From contig JAUIBK010000010.1 in the NCBI GenBank assembly GCA_030428205.1, positions 1 through 64,000 of the forward strand: a stretch of DNA of 64,000 nt. The letters run 5' to 3'. This DNA comes from a bacterium. GTDB taxonomy: Bacteria > Bdellovibrionota_C > UBA2361 > RFPC01. The position numbers were made by a program, and so were the translations under genes. Every line of letters begins with the position of its first letter. Within the stretch, counting starts at the first letter, position 1. The notes beneath the pieces are model-generated. The model did no database searches. It was not told where the DNA came from and was given only the letters and a program-made list of their open reading frames with translations. Below are positions 27,663-36,826 of the stretch, one piece after another.

Positions 27663-27956
27663 AAATACTTCCGACAAAGCTATTCTCTTGGCTTTTTTCA
27701 TTAATTGACCGATGAAAAATGACAGAAGAGAGTTCGATCATTGAAGCTGGCCGAAAAGACCACAAGACTACCTGCTTGTTGACCCTGGCTTCGACCTAGA
27801 CCAACAATATTCATGAGTTACTCGAGTCAAAGTCGAGATTAAGGCGCAAGCGATCGAAGTTGTTTTTGGACTAGTTCATTGCATTTGGCTTGTAAGGTGC
27901 TTCCAGTTCTTGGTATACCGTCGTTCTACCTTATGTATGTGTAGACACGTTGCTCA
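27663..27956. other. 294-base spacer before the ABC transporter cluster
   Basis: No gene is seen. The decamer TTCCGACAAA occurs at 27669-27678, just after the cpaB stop, as it does after the stops at 39662 and 56068. The promoter for the downstream four-gene cluster should lie here, but I cannot point to a clear hexamer pair. Confidence 0.35.
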
Positions 27957-28661
27957 ATGATAGAAGTATCCCACGTTTCAAAATCCTTTGGTGGCCAAGA
28001 AGTCGTACAAGATCTCTCTTTTAAAGCCGAGAGTGGAGGAATCGTTGGCTTTCTAGGCCCAAACGGTTCTGGCAAATCTACAACACTCAAAATGATAGCC
28101 ACACTGCTTTCGCCTGATCGCGGAACAGTTTCTGTATGTGGTTTTGACACCAAGAAGAATGCCCGAAAGGTTCGTGAGCAAATTGGCTATCTTCCAGAGC
28201 ATCTTCCTCTTTATCCTGAATTAACAGTGGAGGAGTTTCTCTCTTTTTTTGCCCGTATCCGTGGAGTTCCTGCGCGAGCTGTACGAGCCCAGGTATCTTC
28301 TCTTCTACACGTTTGTCACTTAGATGATGCTGCCAAGAAATTGTGTGGCCACCTCTCAAAAGGATTTCGACAACGGCTTGGGATAGCACAGGCTCTTGTG
28401 CATGACCCCAAAGTGCTCCTTCTTGATGAGCCAACAAATGGTCTTGATCCCGAGCAAGCACAAGAATTTCGCAAGCTGCTGATCTCTGTCGCACAAGAAA
28501 AAACGGTGCTGGTAAGTTCGCACCTCCTTCATGAGATGAGCACACTTTGCTCAAAGATCGTTATGATTCGTGCTGGGAAGCTAGTCTGTGAAAAAGAGGT
28601 GCTGGAGCATACCCGTGTTGAGGAGCTAGAGAACCTGTTTGTGTCTGGAGGACAACTCTAA
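27957..28661 (+). CDS. ABC transporter ATP-binding protein (ABC-2/GldA type)
   Basis: The 234-residue nucleotide-binding subunit has Walker A GPNGSGKST, a Q-loop in EQIGYLPEH, the signature LSKGFRQRLGIAQAL, Walker B VLLLDEPTNGLDP and the switch His in VSSHLLHE. The form of the signature and the lack of a fused membrane domain place it with ABC-2 exporters, including the GldA subunit of gliding-associated transporters. The stop codon overlaps the permease start (TAATG), so the subunits are made together. The clustered GldF/GldG-like and DUF4340 genes support this assignment. Confidence 0.92.
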   Translation: MIEVSHVSKSFGGQEVVQDLSFKAESGGIVGFLGPNGSGKSTTLKMIATLLSPDRGTVSVCGFDTKKNARKVREQIGYLPEHLPLYPELTVEEFLSFFARIRGVPARAVRAQVSSLLHVCHLDDAAKKLCGHLSKGFRQRLGIAQALVHDPKVLLLDEPTNGLDPEQAQEFRKLLISVAQEKTVLVSSHLLHEMSTLCSKIVMIRAGKLVCEKEVLEHTRVEELENLFVSGGQL

Positions 28662-29443
28662 TGCGTACTGTCCGTGATGCTTTGTCGGTCACTCGCAAAG
28701 AGATTCTTTCTCTTGTCGTATCTCCAGTGGCGTATAGTGTTCTCGCTGGCTTTCTGCTGCTTGCTGGCTATTTCTTTTTTAATCTACTTGGGACGTACAA
28801 CCTTAAACTTGCTCAGTACGTTGAGCTCCCCGTTAAGAAAGGCTCAAGTATACCCAACCTTCAAGAGTGGGTTGTCGAGCCTTACTTTCAGATTCTGATA
28901 TTTCTTCTCCTCTTCGCTGCTCCCTTTATTACCATGCGAGTTTTTGCTGAGGAAAAACGACATGGAACCTTTGTGCTTTTGAGCGTCTCTCCTCTTACGA
29001 CGACCTCTCTTGTTCTTGGAAAGTATCTTGCTGTTTTTTCTCTTGCTGTCTTGATGTGCTTAGGGTCGTTTAGCTTTCCAGCTTTTCTTTGGTTTTATAG
29101 TTCGCTAGAGTTTGCCCTCCTTGTTTCTGCTGCTGTTGCCGTGTTGTGCTCTGCGGCTCTTTTTTGTGTCGTCGGGCTCGTTTTCTCTGCTCTTACCGAT
29201 AGGCAGATACTCGCCGGCGGAGCAACGCTTTGTTTCTCGCTCGTGCTCTATTTTTCACATTCGCTTGCCGACTCAGTTGGACCAACTTTCTCTGTTTTGG
29301 TCCAGAATCTCTCTCCTGTAACACAAACTGAAAATCTTGTGCATGGTGCTGTGTCTCTGAGTAATTGCGCGTACTTTGTAAGTATCGTTTTATATGGGCT
29401 TCTTGCTTCTGTCTTTGTGGTTTCGTATCAGAGGGAGCAATGA
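28661..29443 (+). CDS. ABC-2 type permease (GldF-like)
   Basis: The 260-residue protein has six hydrophobic segments (about 18-38, 75-95, 110-140, 148-172, 178-200, 228-250) with the ABC-2 motif RVFAEEKRHGTFVLLSVSPLTT after the second, the usual cytoplasmic coupling helix. It begins one base inside the stop codon of the ATPase gene and ends overlapping the start of the next (ATGA). It is the membrane channel of the exporter. The cargo is unknown. GldF in Bacteroidetes is tied to gliding, but the same gene set occurs in many non-gliding bacteria. Confidence 0.85.
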   Translation: MRTVRDALSVTRKEILSLVVSPVAYSVLAGFLLLAGYFFFNLLGTYNLKLAQYVELPVKKGSSIPNLQEWVVEPYFQILIFLLLFAAPFITMRVFAEEKRHGTFVLLSVSPLTTTSLVLGKYLAVFSLAVLMCLGSFSFPAFLWFYSSLEFALLVSAAVAVLCSAALFCVVGLVFSALTDRQILAGGATLCFSLVLYFSHSLADSVGPTFSVLVQNLSPVTQTENLVHGAVSLSNCAYFVSIVLYGLLASVFVVSYQREQ

Positions 29444-31008
29444 AGCGTTATTCCCGATTCTTTCTTCTCGCCGGTCTCGTATTGCTTGTCTTTGGCGGTG
29501 TGGGTCTCCTTCTCTTTGGTGATGTGTCTCGCCCCTTAATGACAGTTCATTTTGGGCTTGGAGTCTGTCTCGTTCTGCTTGGATTTCTTGTTTCATTTCA
29601 AGATGGTTCAATTCCCCTGTTCACAAGATCGTCTCGTGACACTTTCTTCTCGCGTCGTTTTGTTTCTCTTTTTGTTACTTTACTTCTTGCTGCGGCTGGG
29701 TTGGTTTGGATCAATAGCGCTATCTTTGATCGCAATTATGTCTTTGACCTCACTCCATCTGGCCAAAACAGCTTAGCTCCACAGTCCATTGCCCTTGCTC
29801 GTTCGCTTACAAAGGAAGTTCACATTTCGCTCGTCGTTGGACGAGACACGAAGGCGGACAAAGAAAACCTGCGTACGCTCGGGCGCTTTGCGCAGGCCTC
29901 TCCCGAGTATGTGTTGCTTGATACGATCGATGCCCTGCTTGAGCCACACCGATTGAAGGGGCTTGGTATTGACCGAGAGCATACGGTGCACCTTCGCTCT
30001 GGCAATCAAGAGTTGCGTTTAGCTGATTGTACGGAGATTGCTCTTGCCTCTGCCCTTCATCGTTTGAGTGATTCAGAGCCACAGATTGTTTACTCGCTTA
30101 CGGGTCACGGGGAGCCTGCTCTTGACGGGAAGAATCCTGGTGAGCTTGGCGAGCTTGCTGCAGCGGCTCAAAAAAGTTTTCTATCGCCGCGTCCTCTCTT
30201 ACTAGCTGATTTGCCGGAGGTTCCACAAAATGCTGCAGCTCTGCTTGTTGTTGGGCCAACAAGCCCTCTTACAGACAATGAACGGGACAGACTTGCAAGC
30301 TATGTAAATCGTGGCGGTACGCTCTTTTTCTTTCTTGATCCCAGAACGAACCACGGTCTCTCCTCTTTTTTAGAAGAATACGGATTGGTACTTGGAAACG
30401 ATGTCATCGTCGATCAGGTGCAACAGTTACAGGGCGAGGCTCGTCTCGGCACACAACCAATTGTGCGACAGTACGGAGATCATGAAATAGTGCGCCCGTT
30501 TGATCAAAGTACAATGAGCCGCTTTCATCTCGCTAGCTCTGTTGGCTTGCTTTCAGGTGCTCAAGGCTCTCTCCTTCTTCAGACCGCACCAACTTCTTGG
30601 GCTGAGACAGATCTCGCTCTTCTCTTTGACTCTTCGGCTCCAACAGCCCTCAAAGGATCTCAAGATCTTCCAGGACCTGTATCACTTGCGGCTCTGCGTG
30701 AGGGGCTTGGTGAAGGAGGCAACGGACGGATCGTTCTTTTCGGTGATTCTGATTGGATACGAAATGGCTTCGTGGGTTTCTTCTCTAACCGCGCGCTCGT
30801 CTTACGAGCTCTTGAGTGGGGTACAAATAGTATTGAGGGTGTTTCGCTTCAGACTGCAGCAAGTGCTCCAACGCTCTCTCCGATTCGACGCTCTACCTAT
30901 ATTCTCATTTTGAGCTCTAGCTTTGTGCTTCCCGAACTACTTCTTCTCTGTGGACTTTTTGTTTGGTGGAGAAGAAGGACTGCATTAAGGACGCCACTCT
31001 CGTGTTAG
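29440..31008 (+). CDS. GldG-family ABC transporter accessory membrane protein
   Basis: The start is the ATG at 29440, overlapping the permease stop as ATGA; it gives MKRYSRFFLLAGLVLL and 522 residues. Three membrane helices lie at the N-terminus (about 8-25, 33-52, 66-85) and one at the C-terminus. The periplasmic body has the GldG/ABC_transp_aux pattern: a thioredoxin-like start (EVHISLVVGRDTK), then IVYSLTGHGEPAL, ALLVVGPTSPLTDNERDRLASYVNRGGTLFFFLDP and RIVLFGDSDWIRN. Proteins of this type work with GldA/GldF-like exporters. Together with the next gene it forms a four-gene unit. Confidence 0.82.
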   Translation: MKRYSRFFLLAGLVLLVFGGVGLLLFGDVSRPLMTVHFGLGVCLVLLGFLVSFQDGSIPLFTRSSRDTFFSRRFVSLFVTLLLAAAGLVWINSAIFDRNYVFDLTPSGQNSLAPQSIALARSLTKEVHISLVVGRDTKADKENLRTLGRFAQASPEYVLLDTIDALLEPHRLKGLGIDREHTVHLRSGNQELRLADCTEIALASALHRLSDSEPQIVYSLTGHGEPALDGKNPGELGELAAAAQKSFLSPRPLLLADLPEVPQNAAALLVVGPTSPLTDNERDRLASYVNRGGTLFFFLDPRTNHGLSSFLEEYGLVLGNDVIVDQVQQLQGEARLGTQPIVRQYGDHEIVRPFDQSTMSRFHLASSVGLLSGAQGSLLLQTAPTSWAETDLALLFDSSAPTALKGSQDLPGPVSLAALREGLGEGGNGRIVLFGDSDWIRNGFVGFFSNRALVLRALEWGTNSIEGVSLQTAASAPTLSPIRRSTYILILSSSFVLPELLLLCGLFVWWRRRTALRTPLSC

Positions 31009-32018
31009 GAAGAAGATCTCTTTTCCCTCTCCTCTTTCTTGCCTTTGTTTTTGGTCTCTGGCAGGCTTCCTCTTTGCTACGTGAGAGAGGAGGTGATGGA
31101 CCACGACCTCTCGAACGGTCACTTTTTTCTCCAGAGACGATTGAAAGCCTCAAAGAGCTACATGTCTCACACTCTGAAGGAGAGTATACTCTCACTTTTG
31201 GATCTGAGCAGGGGGCTGCGCTTGGAGGTTTTCGATGGCGGGTCATGATGCCTGGACAAAAAGCCCTTGATGGTGAACTCCTCTCTCAAACTTTACGTCT
31301 TCTTTTTGCCTCTCAAGTGCACCGTGTTTCAACAGAAGATCGTGGAGATCTGTTTGGTGAGCAAGATGGTTTCCTTTCGTTGACGCTTCGTTATTCAGAT
31401 ACGAATCAAAATATAACTTTTGGAAGTTCAAATGAGTACCTCGGAATCCGATACGTAAAACTCTCTGGCGCTCCAGGAGTGTGGTCGGTTCCAGAAACGC
31501 TCTATCTTGCGCTTCGTCGGCGAGCGGCTGATTTCTATCAGAAAAAACTCTTCTCCTTTCCCTGGGAGTGGGTAGAAAAGGTAACACTGATCTCTTCTCG
31601 TGAGACGGTACGTTTCTCACGTAAAGATACTCATCAGTGGTTCGTTGATGGTGCTGCGGCCGATGTGCTGTTTGTAGAGCAATATTTGAAAACCCTTTTT
31701 TCATTACCATTGAAGCACCTCTCTCCAGCGCAACATGTAGATGCTCAAGACACCTTGCGCTCACCACAAGCTCAACTCGTGCTTGGCGCCCGCAACGGGA
31801 AAGGCCAGCTTTTTTCTCAAGCTCTCTTTATCGGAGGAGAGGTAGCTCAGCCAGCTTCTTCTGCAGCAAAGTCAGGCACAATGTCCGCGCTAGCGGACTC
31901 GCCTCGACTGTACTATGCTTCTCTTCAAGGAGAAGAGGCTCTCTTTGCGCTTTCTGAGCGGAGTGTCAAAAGTATTTTGACTCGTAGAGAAGTATTTCTT
32001 CCTGTTGCAACTCGTTAG
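31002..32018 (+). CDS. DUF4340 domain membrane-anchored protein
   Basis: The start chosen is GTG 31002, overlapping the GldG-like stop, with AAGGA ten bases upstream. TTG 30963 and GTG 30966 in frame have no such site. The 338-residue product has an N-terminal membrane helix (about 5-20) and a periplasmic beta-rich body with repeated units of the form ...ETIESLKELHVSHSEGEYTL and ...WEWVEKVTLISSRETVRFSR, each followed by a Trp-containing strand (FRWRVMMP, HQWFVDG). This is the DUF4340 pattern, commonly found beside GldG-type genes. Function is not established; an extracytoplasmic partner of the exporter is likely. Confidence 0.75.
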   Translation: MLGRRSLFPLLFLAFVFGLWQASSLLRERGGDGPRPLERSLFSPETIESLKELHVSHSEGEYTLTFGSEQGAALGGFRWRVMMPGQKALDGELLSQTLRLLFASQVHRVSTEDRGDLFGEQDGFLSLTLRYSDTNQNITFGSSNEYLGIRYVKLSGAPGVWSVPETLYLALRRRAADFYQKKLFSFPWEWVEKVTLISSRETVRFSRKDTHQWFVDGAAADVLFVEQYLKTLFSLPLKHLSPAQHVDAQDTLRSPQAQLVLGARNGKGQLFSQALFIGGEVAQPASSAAKSGTMSALADSPRLYYASLQGEEALFALSERSVKSILTRREVFLPVATR

Positions 32019-32026
32019 TTTCTCTT

Positions 32027-34447
32027 ATGCTGAAAAAGCTTCTCTATTTTATTTTTCTCTTATCTATCCCTGTTGTGCTTGCAGGTGCCGGATTTGCATT
32101 TTGGGGATATCACTATCTAACCAGAGATCTTCCACGCCTGACTCGCGTAGAGGATTACGATCCGCCAGGAGTCTCTCAGCTTTTCTCTCATGATGGCACT
32201 GTGATTGGAGAATTTTATAAAGAGCGGCGTTACGTTGCCGATCTTGATGAGATTCCCCTTTTTGTGAGAAACGCGTTTCTTGCAGCAGAAGATGCGACCT
32301 TTTATTCGCATCCAGGTATAGATATTATCAGTATCTTCCGTGCGTTTGTGAAAAATGTTCAAACAGGCTCAACGAGGCAGGGGGGCTCAACGATTACTCA
32401 GCAGGTGGTAAAGAACCTTCTGCTCTCTTCTGAGAAAAAGCTCACACGAAAAGCAAAAGAAGCGATCCTTGCCTATCATATCGAGCAAAGTCTCTCGAAA
32501 GATGACATTCTTCAGATCTATCTCAATCAGATTTATTTCGGCAATGGGGCGTATGGAATTAAGGCGGCAGTACGAGCTTATTTTCATAAGGAGCTCAGCG
32601 AGGTAACTTTGGGTGAAGCTGCTATGCTTGCTGGCCTTCCAAAAGCTCCGTCGCGCTACTCACCAATTGTACATTTCGATCTTGCGAAAGGTCGCCAACA
32701 TTACGTCCTTGATCAGATGGTTCGAGCTGGTTTTGTTGCTGAGGCCAAGGCAAAAGAAGCGAGAGAGCAAGAGATTCAAGTTTATAAAAAGCGAACGAAT
32801 ACAATCCTTGCGGCTCCTTATTATGTCTCTGAAGTTCGAAGGCGTTTCCACGAACAGTTTCCTGAGCTTGATCTCGATCGTGACGGCCTCAAGGTCTACA
32901 CGCCGGTTCGGCTCCAAGCGCAAGAGTATGCACGCGAAGCGCTGCGTGAAGGACTACAGACGGTTGATAAGAGACGTGGGTGGCGTGGCCCCTTACATAC
33001 GTTCAGTGATATTGATAGCAATAAGTATGTTGAGAAGTATGCATCGTCTTTTGATGACGGCCTGATCCCCGGGCGGATTTATCCAGCGCTTCTTACCAAA
33101 GTGTTATCCAGTAATGGAACCGTTGAAGCCATTCTCGGAGAAGAGCAAGAAACAGTTACTCTTTCACTTCGTTCATCTGCGTGGGCCAAGAGACGTTTAC
33201 TCGCAAAAGATGAAGTGCAGTGGGTCGATCCTGCAAAAGTGCTTCGAGTGGGGGATGTCATTGAAGTTTCCTTTCGTCTTGATAAACAAGGCGGAAGAAC
33301 CTTTATGCTGGATCAAACCCCTGACCTCGAAGGTGCTGTTGTTCTACTCGATCCTACCAGTGGTCGCGTTGTTTCGCTCGTTGGAGGGTACAGCTATCAG
33401 CGCAGTCAATTCAATCGGGTAACACAGTCCTACCGGCAGCCAGGTTCTGCCTTTAAACCAATTGTCTACCTCGCAGCGATCGATGGATATCAATATACAC
33501 CAGCAAGCATTGTTCACGATGTGAAGAGAACCTTTAAAGTTGGTGATGATTACTGGGAACCAGGAAATTTCGATAAGTCCTACCTTGGGGAGATTACGTT
33601 ACGGAGTGCACTCGAAAAGTCTCGTAACTTGGTCTCTGCCGATATTATCTCGCGCATCGGTGTCGAGGCCGCTATTCAATATGCACGGCGTTTAGGTATT
33701 ACGAGTCGACTCGGTCGCAATCTTTCGCTTTCGCTTGGAAGTAGTGAAGTGACGATGCTTGAAATCGCTCGATCGTATGGTGTTTTTGCGAATCAGGGAG
33801 TGCTTTTTCCGAGTATCTTCATTGACAAGGTTGAGAACAGAAAAGGCGAGCTGCTCTATAATTATGAAGATGAAAAATTTGAAAAAGCTGAGCAGGTTGT
33901 TTCACCTGAGAGCGCTTTTCTTATGGCGAACATGATGAAGGGCGTTGTGCAGCGTGGAACTGGCTGGCGCGTAAGAGAGATTCAGCGGCCCGTTGCTGGA
34001 AAAACAGGAACCTCCAATGACCTTATGGATGCTTGGTTTGTCGGTTATACTCCCGAATGGGTGTGCGCGGTATGGGCTGGTTTTGATGTAAAGCGCACGA
34101 TCGGTGATAAAGAGACTGGTGGGAGAGTGGCATCACCTATCTGGCTGTCATTCATGAAGCGCTTTCTCGATCATATTGATGAAGAAAAGTATGCAAAGCT
34201 TGTTGAAGAAGCCAAGGAAGAAGCGGATATGCTCGGGATTGAGTACATTGCTCCTGAAAAATTAGAGCCCCTCGACTTTACCCCACCTGAAGGTGTTGAT
34301 CCTATGTGGATCGATAAAGAAACTGGTCGCCCAAGTACGGCAGATGCCCCAGGAGCGATCTATGAATACTTTCTCAAAGGCACCGAGCCCGCCGCCGTTT
34401 CCTCAAAAAAGCAGGCGGTGGATTATCTCAATATGCCGGACCTGTAG
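32027..34447 (+). CDS. Penicillin-binding protein 1A (glycosyltransferase/transpeptidase)
   Basis: The 806-residue bifunctional murein synthase has a membrane anchor (about 5-27). The GT51 transglycosylase domain (about 60-240) carries catalytic Glu88 in AAEDATFYSHPG and GGSTITQQ. An OB-like insertion (about 330-400) precedes the transpeptidase domain with the SxxK serine in GSAFKP, SRN and KTGTSN motifs. The C-terminus ends in an acidic/proline stretch. It polymerises lipid II and cross-links stem peptides in the periplasm. It begins nine bases after the DUF4340 gene, so it may be read through from the transporter cluster. The family is PBP1A (ponA/mrcA). Confidence 0.95.
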   Translation: MLKKLLYFIFLLSIPVVLAGAGFAFWGYHYLTRDLPRLTRVEDYDPPGVSQLFSHDGTVIGEFYKERRYVADLDEIPLFVRNAFLAAEDATFYSHPGIDIISIFRAFVKNVQTGSTRQGGSTITQQVVKNLLLSSEKKLTRKAKEAILAYHIEQSLSKDDILQIYLNQIYFGNGAYGIKAAVRAYFHKELSEVTLGEAAMLAGLPKAPSRYSPIVHFDLAKGRQHYVLDQMVRAGFVAEAKAKEAREQEIQVYKKRTNTILAAPYYVSEVRRRFHEQFPELDLDRDGLKVYTPVRLQAQEYAREALREGLQTVDKRRGWRGPLHTFSDIDSNKYVEKYASSFDDGLIPGRIYPALLTKVLSSNGTVEAILGEEQETVTLSLRSSAWAKRRLLAKDEVQWVDPAKVLRVGDVIEVSFRLDKQGGRTFMLDQTPDLEGAVVLLDPTSGRVVSLVGGYSYQRSQFNRVTQSYRQPGSAFKPIVYLAAIDGYQYTPASIVHDVKRTFKVGDDYWEPGNFDKSYLGEITLRSALEKSRNLVSADIISRIGVEAAIQYARRLGITSRLGRNLSLSLGSSEVTMLEIARSYGVFANQGVLFPSIFIDKVENRKGELLYNYEDEKFEKAEQVVSPESAFLMANMMKGVVQRGTGWRVREIQRPVAGKTGTSNDLMDAWFVGYTPEWVCAVWAGFDVKRTIGDKETGGRVASPIWLSFMKRFLDHIDEEKYAKLVEEAKEEADMLGIEYIAPEKLEPLDFTPPEGVDPMWIDKETGRPSTADAPGAIYEYFLKGTEPAAVSSKKQAVDYLNMPDL

Positions 34448-34475
34448 CACCGCTTTCAATCTCTCCTACCCATCT

Positions 34476-34561
34476 CTTGCTCTTGCACTTAATCTTGCTC
34501 TTGATCTTTTTTAGAGCAAGAGCAAGAGCAAGAGCAAGAGCAGGAGCAGGAGCAGGAGCAG
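34476..34561. repeat. GAGCAA/GAGCAG hexamer tandem array with complementary upstream arm
   Basis: Eight hexamers run without interruption: four GAGCAA (34514-34537) then four GAGCAG (34538-34561). Just upstream, CTTGCTCTTGC-type sequence (34476-34502) is complementary to the array, and an 8-bp stem around a T6 run (34507-34512) can form. The element fills the space between the convergent PBP1A and GH4 genes and may act as a two-way terminator. Repeat number could vary between strains by slippage. Confidence 0.85.
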
Positions 34562-34576
34562 GAAACGGGAGGGGCC

Positions 34577-35932
34577 TTATTCTAAATACCCGAGATAATC
34601 CCGCTGGGTATAGCACATCACTTCCACCAGCTGGGAGATGTTCTTTGCGGAATGAACTATAGGATCAACCAAGAGCGCTTGAACAACAGCTTGCTTTGAT
34701 TTTGTTAGTACTGCTTCGGCCGTCATATGGTGAATGGCGACCTGGTTTTGCAGTATGCCGGCATAGGCACGCGGGAGTTGAGGAAGTTTTTCTCCTGTAA
34801 TTGTTTTGCCGATTCGTGCAGGAACTTCAACCGCGATATCAGAAGGAAGTTCTTCGATGTAGCCTCGGTTTGGAATATTGACTGCAGCTTCAAGCATGCC
34901 ACTGTTTTCAATGATCGCTTCAATGATTGGAATCACGCGCTCTTTTGTTTTGAGTTTGAGCTCAGGTTCTACCACGCACAACATATGTTTGTAGTAGGTA
35001 TAAAAATCAAGGATGCCTTGATGATCGACCACATCGTATGCCCACGCGAGGTATTCGCCAAAGTGGCTGTCGGTGGTAATTGGCAGGAGGTCGAACTGCT
35101 CGAGAACAAATCGAAAAAGGAGTCGCTCAGTCCATTGACGAGTTGCTTCGATATCCAAGGAGTGAAAATCTTTTTGTCCCTCAGTGTCAAAAACTTTGCC
35201 TGTTTCCTGAGAGCGTCGTAAGAAATCGGAGCTTCCAGCGATAGAGGCAAAAAAGGTTGGAGCTTTTGCTCGAATATCACCATAGGCATCCTCGCCGCTG
35301 CTTGCGTACTGCGCTTCAAGCAAGCAGCTAAAATGGTTGAGTCCTCCAGCAGTAAGGCGAAGTTGCTCAAAAGGGACATCGAGCATTTGAGGGAGGTAGC
35401 GTTCAAGAGATGCTACTTCGTGGCAGAGTCCGATGAATTTCAAATCGGGAAATCGTCTCTGCACCGTTGTACATATTCTGCTCATAGGGTTGCTGTAGTT
35501 AAACACATACGCATCTGGACAGATGGCAAGAACGTCCTGGCAGATATCAAGTATGGGAGGAATAATTCTTAGGGAGTGAAACAAACCACCAGGGCCACCG
35601 TTTTCTCCGTAGACTTGCCTCATGCCGTACTGCTGAGGGATATTCCAGTCTTGCTCCCAAAGCTCAAATCGGTTTCCAACTTCAATTGAGATAATAACAA
35701 AGTCAGCCCCTTGAAGTGCCTTATTTCGATCCGTCGTTGCATGCAAAGGTGTTGGAAGATTGTGTTGTTCTTTAAATGCAAGTGCTGTGTCAGACACTGT
35801 TTTGAGTGCTTGCGGGTTAATATCGAGTAACCAAACTTCGCTATCACGAACGATTGGTGATGCGAAGATTTCACCAAGTGTGCCGTAACCAAACTGCGCG
35901 CTCCCTGCTCCAATAAGAACGATTTTGCTCAT
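34577..35932 (-). CDS. Glycoside hydrolase family 4 enzyme (NAD- and metal-dependent)
   Basis: The 451-residue protein starts with a Rossmann motif, VLIGAGSAQFGYGTLGE. It continues with the GH4 landmarks LLDINPQAL, GADFVIISIEVGN, NYSNPMSRI, the metal/NAD site Cys-His in FIGLCHEVASLE, and GGLNHF. GH4 enzymes cleave alpha- or beta-glycosides by an oxidation-elimination route with NAD+ and Mn2+. The GGLNHF form and GxCHEV are closest to alpha-galactosidase, alpha-glucosidase or alpha-galacturonidase-type members, and no phosphosugar-binding signature is evident; the substrate is open. No sugar transporter or PTS gene is nearby. It lies 13 bases downstream of the cyclophilin gene on the same strand. 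Confidence 0.88.
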   Translation of the reverse strand: MSKIVLIGAGSAQFGYGTLGEIFASPIVRDSEVWLLDINPQALKTVSDTALAFKEQHNLPTPLHATTDRNKALQGADFVIISIEVGNRFELWEQDWNIPQQYGMRQVYGENGGPGGLFHSLRIIPPILDICQDVLAICPDAYVFNYSNPMSRICTTVQRRFPDLKFIGLCHEVASLERYLPQMLDVPFEQLRLTAGGLNHFSCLLEAQYASSGEDAYGDIRAKAPTFFASIAGSSDFLRRSQETGKVFDTEGQKDFHSLDIEATRQWTERLLFRFVLEQFDLLPITTDSHFGEYLAWAYDVVDHQGILDFYTYYKHMLCVVEPELKLKTKERVIPIIEAIIENSGMLEAAVNIPNRGYIEELPSDIAVEVPARIGKTITGEKLPQLPRAYAGILQNQVAIHHMTAEAVLTKSKQAVVQALLVDPIVHSAKNISQLVEVMCYTQRDYLGYLE

Positions 35933-35945
35933 AGGATTCTACTTT

Positions 35946-36512
35946 CTATTGCGGTTGAATAAAGACTTGCAAGTTCTCAATGATGTCACCCTCTTTGAGA
36001 TTATCGGCAATAGCAATTCCACGAACCACCTCTCCAAAGACTGTAAAGGCACCATCCATGTTACTATTTGGGGCAAGCAGAATGTGGAACTGGCTTCCGT
36101 TTGAACGACGGGCAGGATTAAATGCATCTGCCTTGCGAGACATACCAAGCGTTCCGCGCATATGATTGTGTGCATTAAATTCTGGCGGAAGTGTGTACCC
36201 GGGGCCACCATTAGGATCGCTTGAGGGGCTTCCGCCCTGAATAATCTGTTGAGGGCGGTGTAAGTGGAATGTTTTTCCTTTGTAGAACCCCTTATCTGCG
36301 AGGTACTTAAAATTGGCAACATGCCAAGGAGCCTCTCTTGGAAAGAGTTTGAGGTAGATTCTTCCCTTTGAGGTGTCGAGGATAGCGCTTTGAATTCTTG
36401 CTACTTCCTTGAGAGCAGGGAGTTGAAATGGAGGCTCGGACCACGCGATGGGAGGGAGCAGTGTGCCACAGAGGAGTATGAGCAGGCTTTTCATGAGAAA
36501 AATACGTTTCAT
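35946..36512 (-). CDS. Exported cyclophilin-type peptidyl-prolyl isomerase
   Basis: The 188-residue protein has a signal peptide (about 1-25, ending PPIAWSEP; a second ATG at codon 7 is possible). The cyclophilin core (about 40-186) shows GRIYLKLFPREAPWHVANF, the FH...QGGSPSSDPNGGPGYTLPPEF loop and GTLGMSRK. It also has the active-site GSQFHILL and GAFTVFGEVV. It catalyses cis-trans isomerisation of prolyl bonds, probably in the periplasm. Compared with PpiA-type enzymes the catalytic Arg equivalent lies in a divergent FHLHRPQQI stretch, so activity may differ. The GH4 gene follows. Confidence 0.88.
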   Translation of the reverse strand: MKRIFLMKSLLILLCGTLLPPIAWSEPPFQLPALKEVARIQSAILDTSKGRIYLKLFPREAPWHVANFKYLADKGFYKGKTFHLHRPQQIIQGGSPSSDPNGGPGYTLPPEFNAHNHMRGTLGMSRKADAFNPARRSNGSQFHILLAPNSNMDGAFTVFGEVVRGIAIADNLKEGDIIENLQVFIQPQ

Positions 36513-36826
36513 CTTTCTATGATATGGCGCTCTAGGGAATGAAACAATCGCCTCCTAAGGCAAGTGAACGGGTACTAAGTTGCTATTATTGGAACAAAGA
36601 ATCTCTGCAACTACCTGAATAGATATAATAAATCTTATAGCTCCTTTGATTCGGGCTGACGAGAGGGTTGAAGGAAGAAGAGGTATTTTTTAAGAATTTT
36701 AGGAAGTTGCCTTATTCTTGGTCTTGGCCTTCTTGAAGTCGTGTGAAAAAGTTAACATTGAAACAGATTTTGTCTTACCTGATCGCCATTTCTTTCATGG
36801 TGTTGTGGTGAGCTGCCATTGATTCA
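36513..36826. other. 314-base divergent promoter region
   Basis: The stretch separates the cyclophilin gene (minus) from the VWA gene (plus) and must hold promoters for both. It is AT-rich around 36620-36640 (GATATAATAAATCTTATAG), which contains a -10-like TATAAT. No gene and no strong inverted repeat is seen. Confidence 0.35.

Noticed and set aside
34514..34561. CRISPR-like array
   Set aside because: The units are six bases long with no spacers; it is a simple tandem repeat.
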